Shown here in pieces: positions 57,141 to 64,000 of a DNA stretch of 64,000 bases. Source of the stretch: Paracoccus maritimus (GTDB lineage: Bacteria; Pseudomonadota; Alphaproteobacteria; Rhodobacterales; Rhodobacteraceae); the NCBI RefSeq assembly GCF_025195095.1, contig NZ_JANAVZ010000003.1:186001-250000 (forward strand), written 5' to 3'. The position numbers and the translations under genes were made by a program. A model generated the notes under the pieces. The model did not search any database. It was not told the DNA's origin and saw only the letters and a list, made by a program, of their open reading frames with translations. Within the stretch, counting starts at the first letter, position 1. Each line of letters opens with the position of its first letter.

Positions 57141-57785
57141 TTACCTGTCCCCACCTCTGGATGCGTCGTCATGTTCGCCGCCGGACATGCCCCGCGTGTC
57201 ATCGGCCTGTTTCGCCGTCTCACCCTCGGGCACGCCGGCACTGTCGCCGGTGACCTCGGGCAGCACCGCGTCATCCCCGGCGCGCGAAGCCGAGGTCGCG
57301 TGCCGCTGATCGTCCTCGGACAGCAGCCGTTCAAGTTCCTGCATGATATCGCCCATCTGCGCAATTTCGGCGGCGCGGGCGGCGCGCAGCGCCTCGATCT
57401 CGGCCTCCAGCGCGGCGATCGAGGCATCCTCCGAACCGCTTTCGGACGAGGCCGCCTCGATCAGGACACGATTCGCCTCGGCCAGTTCCTCGTTCGCGGC
57501 TGAAAGTCGCGCGGCCTGTTCGCTGGCCCCGGTCAGCCGGGTCCGCGCCTCGGCCAGCGCGGCCTCCAGCGGGCCGCCCCGATCCGCGCGCAGCGCCGCC
57601 AATTCGCCCGCCAGACGCGCATTCTCGGACTGCAGGTCCTCGATCCGGGTCTCGAACGCGGCCCGATCGGGCGTGTCCGCAGACGGCTGTGCATCCCGGC
57701 GATGCCCGGTCCCGGCCTCCAGCAACTGGTCGATGCGGTCCAGCGCGGCGCTGAGGCGGCGTTCGCTGACGGAAATATCGCTCAT
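57141..57785 (-). CDS. Coiled-coil protein adjoining zapA
   Basis: A 214-residue acidic protein with no known domain. Residues about 8-25 and 40-155 form heptad-rich coiled coil (ALDRIDQLLEAG, LQSENARLAGELAALR, ARLSAANEELAEAN, IAALEAEIEALRAARAAEIA). The last 60 residues are disordered and Asp/Gly/Ser-rich. The abutting position with zapA suggests a division-linked partner, a ZapB-like role (inference). Confidence 0.7.
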   Translation of the reverse strand: MSDISVSERRLSAALDRIDQLLEAGTGHRRDAQPSADTPDRAAFETRIEDLQSENARLAGELAALRADRGGPLEAALAEARTRLTGASEQAARLSAANEELAEANRVLIEAASSESGSEDASIAALEAEIEALRAARAAEIAQMGDIMQELERLLSEDDQRHATSASRAGDDAVLPEVTGDSAGVPEGETAKQADDTRGMSGGEHDDASRGGDR

Positions 57786-57843
57786 CGCGTCGGTCCTTTG
57801 TTGGCTCAGTCACGGTTTTGACACCGCCCGCGTCATAAAACAA

Positions 57844-57870
57844 GAACGGGCGGGAAAACCCCGCCCGTTC
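57844..57870 (-). terminator. Terminator of the BCCT gene
   Basis: An 11-bp stem (57844-57854 with 57860-57870) with a 5-base loop is followed on the minus strand by TTGTTTTATG. It lies 21 bases after the BCCT stop. Confidence 0.8.
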
Positions 57871-57890
57871 ATATCTCTGCCGGTCAGGCT

Positions 57891-59627
57891 TCAGGCAAGT
57901 TCTCGCCGTTCACCCTGCAGACCTTTCACGATCGCCCAGCACGCCCCCAGAAGGACGATGGTGAACGGCAACCCGGTCGAAACCGCCATCGCCTGCAGCG
58001 CGGTCAGACCGCCTCCCAGCAACAGCGCGATCGCCACCAGCCCCTCGAAGCTGCACCAGAAGATGCGCTGGGGAACCGGTGCGTTGACCTTGCCGCCCGC
58101 CGCGATCGTGTCGATCACCAGGCTGCCGGAATCCGACGAGGTGACGAAGAACACGATCACCAGGACGATCCCGATGAAGCTGGTGATGGCGGTCAGCGGC
58201 AGCTGGCCCAGCATCTGGAACAGCTTCAGTTCCAGCGCGGCGTCGGTGATGCCCGAGAAGCCGCCGATGGTCATGCTGATCGCGGTGCCCCCCAGCGCGG
58301 TCATCCACAGGACCGAGATCAACGACGGCACGATCAGAACCGCGATCAGGAACTGCCGCACGGTGCGGCCGCGGCTGACGCGGGCGATGAACATGCCGAC
58401 GAACGGTGACCAGCTGATCCACCACGCCCAGTAGAACGCGGTCCAGCCCTGGCGGAAGTTGTCGTCATCGCGCCCGAACGGGTTCGACAGCGGCAGCAAT
58501 TCCTTGGCGTAGGTTCCAAGATTGCCGAAGAATCCGCGGAAGATCTCCGCCGTCGGACCCACCAGGATCACGAACAGCAGCAGCAGGAAGGCCAGCACCA
58601 TGTTGATCTCGGACAGGCGCTTGACGCCTTTCTCGACGCCCAGCACCACAGACAGCGTCGCAACGCCGCTGATTGCCAGAATCAGGATGACCTTGGTCAT
58701 GTTCGAGTTCGGGATCCCGAACAGGTAGTTCAGACCGGCGGTCGCCTGTTCGGCACCAAAGCCCAAAGACGTGGCCAGACCGAAGATCGTCGCGAACACC
58801 GACAGGATGTCGATGATATGGCCCGGCCAGCCCCACACACGCTCGCCCAGCAGCGGATAGAAGATCGAGCGCATGGTCAGCGGCAGACCCTTGTTATAGG
58901 CAAACAGCGCCAGCGCCAGCGCAACCACCGCATAGATGCCCCAGGGGTGCAGACCCCAGTGGAAGATCGTCGCCGCCATGCCCAGACGGCGGGCCTCCAA
59001 CTCGTTGCCCTCGGCACCGCCCAGCGGCGCCCAGTCGGTGCGCACGCCATCTTCCAGCGTAACGCCGCCGAACGCGGTCTGGTAATGGCTGATCGGTTCG
59101 CTGACGCCATAGAACATCAGCCCGATTCCCATGCCGGCCGCGAACAGCATCGCAAACCAGCCCGTCAGGCTGAAATCAGGTGTCGCATCCGGCCCGCCAA
59201 GTCGCACGGACCCCAGCGGCGTGACGATCAGATACAGGCACAGCAGCACGAAGACGTTGCCTGCAAGCAGGAAGAACCAGTCCAGATTGCCGGTCACACC
59301 ATCGCGCATATGCACGAACAGCGGTTCAAGCTGGGTCGGGAACAGCATCGTCACGACCGTGAACAGCACGACCGAGATGGCCGAAATCGCGAAGACCGGG
59401 TTGTGGATATCGAATGGGAACGGCTTCACGCCCTCGATATTGTTCTGGCCGATCTCGTAGTCGGTCTCGATGATTTCGGTGACGCCCTCGGGCTGGGGAA
59501 TGGCTTCTACTTCGGGTTCGGGTTCGGGCTCGTATCGTCCCTTCAGCGCCTCTTGTTCGCGGCGTTCGTCGCCGGGTCGGCCCTTGAGGTTTTTGCGACC
59601 GCCCTCTGGTGTTTTCTGGTTTGACAT
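57891..59627 (-). CDS. BCCT family transporter (betaine/choline/carnitine type)
   Basis: A 578-residue inner-membrane symporter with twelve transmembrane segments after an acidic 40-residue N-terminal tail (EPEPEPEVEAIPQPEG). The family signature WTAFYWAWWISWSPFVG is present, and TM3 has GMGIGLMFYGVSEP. That glycine-rich stretch is the type found in sodium-coupled betaine carriers such as BetP. It should import betaine-like solutes to balance osmotic stress. Divergent KtrAB genes support this. The exact solute is inference. Confidence 0.92.
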   Translation of the reverse strand: MSNQKTPEGGRKNLKGRPGDERREQEALKGRYEPEPEPEVEAIPQPEGVTEIIETDYEIGQNNIEGVKPFPFDIHNPVFAISAISVVLFTVVTMLFPTQLEPLFVHMRDGVTGNLDWFFLLAGNVFVLLCLYLIVTPLGSVRLGGPDATPDFSLTGWFAMLFAAGMGIGLMFYGVSEPISHYQTAFGGVTLEDGVRTDWAPLGGAEGNELEARRLGMAATIFHWGLHPWGIYAVVALALALFAYNKGLPLTMRSIFYPLLGERVWGWPGHIIDILSVFATIFGLATSLGFGAEQATAGLNYLFGIPNSNMTKVILILAISGVATLSVVLGVEKGVKRLSEINMVLAFLLLLFVILVGPTAEIFRGFFGNLGTYAKELLPLSNPFGRDDDNFRQGWTAFYWAWWISWSPFVGMFIARVSRGRTVRQFLIAVLIVPSLISVLWMTALGGTAISMTIGGFSGITDAALELKLFQMLGQLPLTAITSFIGIVLVIVFFVTSSDSGSLVIDTIAAGGKVNAPVPQRIFWCSFEGLVAIALLLGGGLTALQAMAVSTGLPFTIVLLGACWAIVKGLQGERRELA

Positions 59628-59871
59628 GCGTCCCTTTCTCTTTCCCTATTGGATCGGGTCGTTCGTGCACGGGCACCGGCAAGAAGCTGCCGGTTCGGTC
59701 ACATACCTCTCACAATTCGCTCAGAATGGCTACCGGCGCGGAAATTTGCGCACGCAAGCGACGGGTTCGTGACGGGAAACGACATACCGGCGCGCCGACT
59801 GCGTCATCTTGACGCCTTCTTTGGCCCGTGCAGTATCGCGGGCTCTTGGACCGCTAACTTGCCGGGGTGTC
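59628..59871. promoter_or_regulatory. Divergent promoter region of BCCT and ktrAB
   Basis: These 244 bases hold both promoters. A 7-bp hairpin ACCGGCA/TGCCGGT is at 59675-59694, 48 bases before the BCCT start. The BCCT ribosome binding site (aaaggga) is clear, and the ktrA gene has only a weak one. No sigma element could be assigned with confidence. Confidence 0.4.
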
Positions 59872-60528
59872 ATGGGCAAACAGAACCGCAGCTTCGTGGT
59901 GATCGGACTTGGCGCGTTCGGCAGCGTCGTGGCGACCGAACTTGCGCGCTTCGGCAACCGGGTGCTGGGCATCGACAAGGATCACAGGCGCGTCGCCGCG
60001 CTGGCCGAACAGCTGTCGAACGTCGTCATCCTGGATGCCACGGACGAGGGCGCGCTGCGCGAGGCGGGCGTTGACCGCTATGACGTGGGACTGGTGTCGA
60101 TCGGCAACGACCTGGAAAGCAATGTCATCGCCGCGATGAACATGCGCCTGATCGGGGTCGAGACGATCTGGGCGAAAGCGGAAAGCCGCACCCATCACCG
60201 CATCCTGTCGAAGATCGGCGCGGACCGGGTGATCCTGCCGGGTCTGGAAATGGGGCGACATGCTGCGCAGATGCTGAACAACCCGGCGGTTCAGGACTAT
60301 GTCGCCCTGGGCAACGGCTTCTCGGTCGTCAACCTGCTGATCCCCGAAAGGCTGAAGGGCAGGAAACTGTCGGATCTGAACACCGGACCGGGGATCACGC
60401 CCTTGGGACTGATGCGCGGCACCGAATATATCGAACTGCGCGACAATGATCCGGCGATGCAGACCAACGACCGGTTGCTGCTTCTGGGCAAGCGGGTCGA
60501 TCTGACACGGTTCGGCGACCAGTTGTGA
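59872..60528 (+). CDS. Potassium uptake regulatory subunit (TrkA/KtrA type)
   Basis: A 218-residue cytoplasmic RCK protein. The Rossmann loop GLGAFGSVVATEL (G12, G14, G17) and GIDKD (D36) bind NAD(H) or ATP/ADP, and LSDLNTGPGITPLGLM is the start of the RCK_C domain. The length is that of KtrA-type single-RCK subunits, about half of TrkA. It gates the membrane subunit encoded directly downstream (start overlaps the stop by 4 bases). Start MGKQNRSFVVIGLG is chosen over 59809. Confidence 0.92.
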   Translation: MGKQNRSFVVIGLGAFGSVVATELARFGNRVLGIDKDHRRVAALAEQLSNVVILDATDEGALREAGVDRYDVGLVSIGNDLESNVIAAMNMRLIGVETIWAKAESRTHHRILSKIGADRVILPGLEMGRHAAQMLNNPAVQDYVALGNGFSVVNLLIPERLKGRKLSDLNTGPGITPLGLMRGTEYIELRDNDPAMQTNDRLLLLGKRVDLTRFGDQL

Positions 60529-61877
60529 GACGCCGTCCGCAGCCGATCGTCGCCCTGCGCCGCTGGCTGGGGCGCACTCCGCCCCCGGCGGTGCTGGCGG
60601 TCCTGTATCTGGCGCTGATCATTCTGGGCGGGCTGGCGCTGAAACTGCCCTTCATGACGCGGCAGACGATCAGCCTGTCGGACGCGCTGTTCACCTCGAC
60701 CTCGGCGGTGACGGTGACGGGTCTTGCGGTCATCGACACCCAATATGCGCTGACCTTCTGGGGCCAACTGGTGCTGGCGACCCTGATCCAGCTTGGCGGG
60801 TTGGGGCTGATGACCTTCGCGGTCCTTGTCTGGTCGGCGCTGGGGCTGCAGATGGGCATCACCCACCACACCTATCTGCGCGAGGATCTGAACCAGACAT
60901 CCTACAGCCGGCTAACCCGGCTGGTCTGGACGATCTTCCGCGTCGTGCTGATGGCCGAGATCGCCGGGGCGATGCTGCTGTGTCTCAGCTTCATGCCGGC
61001 GACCGGGCTGGGGCCGGGGCTTTGGCACGCGATCTTCCATTCCGTGTCGGCCTTCAACAATGCGGGTTTTTCGACCTTTTCAGCTGGGCTGACCGGCTAT
61101 GCCACCGATCCGGTGGTGAACCTCGTCATTCCCGCCCTCTTCATTCTTGGCGGCATCGGCTATGTCGTGGTCGCCGACATCCACAACCGGCGCTTCTGGC
61201 ACGGCTGGACGCTGCACACCCGGCTGATGCTGGTCGGCACGGCGGCGCTGATCGTGATCGGCGTCGGGCTGACGGCGATCCTCGAATGGAACAACCCGCG
61301 CACGCTGGCGCAGTTCGACAGCGCCGGCGCAAGGCTGACGGTGGCCTGGTTCCAGGGCGTGACCACCCGCACGGCGGGGTTCAACACCACCGATATCGGC
61401 GGACTGCACGATTCGACCTCGCTGCTTTACATGGCGCTGATGGTGATCGGCGCGGGACCGACCTCAACCGGCGGCGGGCTGAAGGTGACGACCGTCGTGG
61501 TGATGCTGCTGGCCACGCTGGCGTTCTTTCGCCGCCGGACCGAAATCTGGGCCTTCGGAAGATCCATCGGGCTGGACGAGGTTCTGAAGGTCATGGCGCT
61601 GATCGCCATCGCCTCGGTGCTGATCTTCTCGGCGACCTTCGTCCTGATCGCCAGCCACGAGGGGCACTTTCTGGACATCAGCTTCGAGGTCGCCTCGGCC
61701 TTCGGCACCACCGGCCTGTCGCGCGGCTACACGGCCGAGCTTTCCGATTTCGGGCGCTTCGTCATCATGGTGGTGATGTTCCTGGGCCGGGTCGGACCGC
61801 TGACGCTGGGATTCTTCCTGGCCACGCGGATCACCCCGCGCGTGCGCTACCCCGAGGGTCAGGTGCATCTTGGCTGA
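60525..61877 (+). CDS. Potassium uptake membrane subunit (TrkH/KtrB type)
   Basis: A 450-residue integral membrane protein with four selectivity-filter loops, each with a Gly: TSTSAVTVTGLAV, HSVSAFNNAGFSTF, VTTRTAGFNTTDI and ASAFGTTGLSRGY. Four M1-P-M2 repeats make one pore. KtrB members take up K+, usually in a Na+-dependent way. It starts at GTG overlapping the regulatory subunit. The pair sits divergent to the BCCT carrier. Confidence 0.95.
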   Translation: MRRRPQPIVALRRWLGRTPPPAVLAVLYLALIILGGLALKLPFMTRQTISLSDALFTSTSAVTVTGLAVIDTQYALTFWGQLVLATLIQLGGLGLMTFAVLVWSALGLQMGITHHTYLREDLNQTSYSRLTRLVWTIFRVVLMAEIAGAMLLCLSFMPATGLGPGLWHAIFHSVSAFNNAGFSTFSAGLTGYATDPVVNLVIPALFILGGIGYVVVADIHNRRFWHGWTLHTRLMLVGTAALIVIGVGLTAILEWNNPRTLAQFDSAGARLTVAWFQGVTTRTAGFNTTDIGGLHDSTSLLYMALMVIGAGPTSTGGGLKVTTVVVMLLATLAFFRRRTEIWAFGRSIGLDEVLKVMALIAIASVLIFSATFVLIASHEGHFLDISFEVASAFGTTGLSRGYTAELSDFGRFVIMVVMFLGRVGPLTLGFFLATRITPRVRYPEGQVHLG

Positions 61878-61922
61878 TCGCCCGGCCCGGCCTATAAGGC
61901 CCGCGTCGTGAAAGGATACCGA

Positions 61923-62510
61923 ATGCGCAAGGCCACCATCACCCGCAACACCGCCGAGACGCAGATCGAGGTGACGATCGACCTCGACGGCACCGGAACC
62001 TATGACAACCGGACCGGCGTCGGGTTCTTCGATCACATGCTGGACCAGCTGTCCCGGCATTCGCTGATCGACATGACCATCCGCGCGACGGGCGATCTGC
62101 ATGTCGATGACCACCACACGGTCGAGGATACCGGCATCGCCATCGGTCAGGCCCTGACGCAGGCCCTGGGCGACAAGACCGGCATCCGCCGCTACGGCAG
62201 CTTTCTGCTGGCGATGGACGATTCGCTGGTACGCGCGGCGCTGGACCTGTCGGGACGGCCCTATCTGGTCTGGAACGTCGACTTCCCGACCCCGCAGATC
62301 GGCAGCTTCGACACCCAGCTTGTGCGCGAATTCTTCCAGGCGCTGTCCACCCATGGCGGGATCAGCCTGAATGTCGCGCGTCTGGACGGGATCAATTCGC
62401 ACCATATCGCCGAGGCCGCCTTCAAGGCCGTCGCCCGCGCCCTGCGCGAGGCGGTCGAGCCCGATCCGCGCATGTCGGGCGCCCTGCCCTCGACCAAGGG
62501 CGCGCTATGA
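61923..62510 (+). CDS. hisB: Imidazoleglycerol-phosphate dehydratase
   Basis: A 195-residue monofunctional enzyme of histidine biosynthesis. [34 protein letters not shown] and [24 protein letters not shown] segments carry the manganese-binding His residues. It lacks the phosphatase part of the E. coli fusion. A purine-rich aaagga lies upstream of the ATG. hisH overlaps its end. Confidence 0.97.
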   Translation: MRKATITRNTAETQIEVTIDLDGTGTYDNRTGVGFFDHMLDQLSRHSLIDMTIRATGDLHVDDHHTVEDTGIAIGQALTQALGDKTGIRRYGSFLLAMDDSLVRAALDLSGRPYLVWNVDFPTPQIGSFDTQLVREFFQALSTHGGISLNVARLDGINSHHIAEAAFKAVARALREAVEPDPRMSGALPSTKGAL

Positions 62511-63136
62511 AGGTTGCGCTGATCGACTATGACAGCGGCAACCTGCATTCGGCGGAAAAGGCGTTCCAGCTGATGGGCCGCGAGGTGGGCGCCGACGTGG
62601 TGGTGACCTCGGACCCCGACGTGGCCGCCCGCGCCGACCGCATCGTGTTGCCCGGCGACGGCGCCTTCCCCGCCTGCCGCACCGCCCTGGGCGAGGTGGA
62701 CGGCATGGCCGAGGCCCTGCGCGAGGCGGTTCTGACGCGCGGCGTGCCGTTCCTTGGCATCTGCGTCGGCATGCAGATGCTGGCGACGACCGGCCATGAG
62801 TATCGCGAAACCGCCGGTCTGGACTGGATCGGCGGCGCGGTCGTGCAGATCGACGCACCCGGATTGAAGGTCCCGCATATGGGCTGGAACGATCTGGTGA
62901 TCGACCACCCGCACCCGGTTCTGGACGGAATCGCGACCGGCGATCACGCCTATTTCGTCCATGGCTGGCAGTTCCGCGTGGCCGACCCCGCGCATCGCCT
63001 TGCGCATGTCGATTACGGCGGCGCCGTGACGGCGGTCGTGGGCCGCGACAATATCGTCGGCACTCAGTTCCACCCCGAGAAATCGCAGGCCATCGGCCTG
63101 CGCCTGATCGCCAATTTCCTTCACTGGACACCCTGA
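62507..63136 (+). CDS. hisH: Imidazole glycerol phosphate synthase subunit HisH
   Basis: A 209-residue glutamine amidotransferase that supplies ammonia to HisF. The nucleophile is Cys86 in [10 protein letters not shown], and the His/Glu pair is in [10 protein letters not shown] (H189, E191). It overlaps hisB by 4 bases (ATGA). hisA and hisF are not found downstream in this window; a convergent hydrolase follows. Confidence 0.97.
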   Translation: MKVALIDYDSGNLHSAEKAFQLMGREVGADVVVTSDPDVAARADRIVLPGDGAFPACRTALGEVDGMAEALREAVLTRGVPFLGICVGMQMLATTGHEYRETAGLDWIGGAVVQIDAPGLKVPHMGWNDLVIDHPHPVLDGIATGDHAYFVHGWQFRVADPAHRLAHVDYGGAVTAVVGRDNIVGTQFHPEKSQAIGLRLIANFLHWTP

Positions 63137-63217
63137 GGCCGGGGCGCGCGTCAACGCCGCATTTTAGACGGCTTCCGGTCCTCCCGCGCGCCGCGCGCGC
63201 CAAGATGCAATGCCCTG

Positions 63218-64000
63218 CTAGCCGCCGGGAAACGGCGCCCGGTCCTGTCGGCAGGTCGCGCCGGTGGGCGGCAGAACCCGGTCGACCAGATAGGCCGCGA
63301 TGTAATCCTGCGCACAGCGGCTGGGATTGATCAGCACGGTATGGCCGAAACCATGCACCACCAGCAGCCGCGCATCGGCCAGTTCCTGCGCCATGCGCAC
63401 CGATCCGGCAAGGGGCGTGGCCGGGTCGAAGCTGTTGCCGATGACCAGAACCGGCGCGCCGGTCGGCCTGTCCCACGGCCCCGGATAGGGATCGGCGGCG
63501 CGCGCGGTCCAACCCTCGCACGATGCGGCCAGCGGCCAGCCGGAATATCCCGCGCGGGCATAGCTGGCCCTGATCTGTGCCGCGATCGCTTCGGCGTCCA
63601 CCGGGTTGGGGCTTTCCCCGCAGATCACCGAAAGCTGCCGCCCGGCGCTGGTCACATAGGTCTGGTCCACGGTCGTGGCGCCCGCAGCCCCTGCCGCTGC
63701 GGGTGTCGCGTTGGCGGCATCGTCCGGATCGGGCGCGACCGTCGCCACGTCCGGCGCGGCATCGGCCTGCCAAAGCCGTTCCAGAAACAGCGCGACGGCC
63801 ACGAATCCCGGAAAACGGCCGAAGCCGGGCAACGGTTCGACCGTGTAGATCGAGCTTCCCAGATAGGTCATCAGATCGCGGTCATCGATCCTGTCGCCAT
63901 CCAGCGACAACCCCGCCGCCGCGCGGGTCAGCAGCCTATCCCACTTGGCCCGCGTGGCTTCTGGCGATCCCGCCGAGAAGGCACAGGCCGAGGCGGGCAC
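63218..64000 (-). CDS. TAP-like alpha/beta hydrolase, 3' part
   Basis: The frame is open to the window edge, so the start lies beyond 64000. The 260 codons seen end in the TAP C-terminal domain: PVLVIGNSFDPATPLAGSVR with the catalytic Asp, and VHGFGHTVLINPSRCAQDYI with the catalytic His and a Cys pair (with TGATCR). It is related to secreted tripeptidyl or proline aminopeptidases of the SCO7095 type. An Ala/Asp-rich insert is near the middle. A secretion signal cannot be seen because the 5' end is missing. Confidence 0.88.
   Translation of the reverse strand: MPASACAFSAGSPEATRAKWDRLLTRAAAGLSLDGDRIDDRDLMTYLGSSIYTVEPLPGFGRFPGFVAVALFLERLWQADAAPDVATVAPDPDDAANATPAAAGAAGATTVDQTYVTSAGRQLSVICGESPNPVDAEAIAAQIRASYARAGYSGWPLAASCEGWTARAADPYPGPWDRPTGAPVLVIGNSFDPATPLAGSVRMAQELADARLLVVHGFGHTVLINPSRCAQDYIAAYLVDRVLPPTGATCRQDRAPFPGG

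Overview
This window looks like chromosomal DNA of a GC-rich alphaproteobacterium of the family Rhodobacteraceae, most like Paracoccus. The evidence is the protein character of AhcY, MetK, Prs and the ATP synthase subunits, the codon bias, and the gene orders rlmE-ppx, ahcY-metK and dnaX-ybaB-recR. Nearly all of it is housekeeping core. I see no phage genes, insertion sequences, CRISPR array, rRNA or tRNA.

Layout. 1-5233: 3' part of typA, a diverged TetR-like regulator, then the ahcY-metK methyl-cycle operon behind a structured leader. 5234-6386: a strong convergent terminator, a GNAT acetyltransferase, and a gene-free stretch holding one, perhaps two, minus-strand small RNA candidates. 6387-8479: a leucine-dehydrogenase-type enzyme and a nucleoside hydrolase. 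8476-18016 (minus): a large envelope and translation operon, pyrH, a bacterial voltage-gated sodium channel, frr, uppS, cdsA, dxr, rseP, bamA and an ompH/skp-like gene. 18109-23629: miaA, an AraC regulator, rlmE-ppx, cmk and a LuxR-type regulator. 23881-25824: rpsB-tsf with a terminator, an intercistronic hairpin and a folded leader. 26021-34069: a hemolysin-III-like membrane protein, eda with an MFS transporter, xseA, purD, prs, and a DsbA-like isomerase with a hydrolase. 34097-39446 (minus): an H-type lectin gene beside the F1 ATP synthase operon atpHAGDC.

39767-48500: a family-25 glycosyltransferase, a methyltransferase, gloB, clpA, a TerB/J-domain protein and dnaX-ybaB-recR. 48594-56704: an Hsp20 chaperone with a heat-shock-type promoter, the glycolate oxidase genes glcDEF, a DUF599 membrane protein, an MFS exporter, a tail-anchored hypothetical, an esterase-like hydrolase and a small lipoprotein. 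56778-61877: a coiled-coil protein with zapA (division), then a betaine-type BCCT transporter divergent from a KtrAB-type potassium uptake pair, which together look like an osmotic-stress module. 61923-64000: hisB-hisH and the 3' part of a TAP-like hydrolase.

The most interesting items are non-coding or contextual. They are the three-hairpin small RNA candidate at about 5986-6105, the sodium channel inserted between pyrH and frr, a 20-bp dyad shared by the promoter regions of the AraC and glycosyltransferase genes, a direct-repeat operator candidate before the amino-acid dehydrogenase, and the structured ahcY and rpsB leaders. No wholly new multi-gene system is evident.
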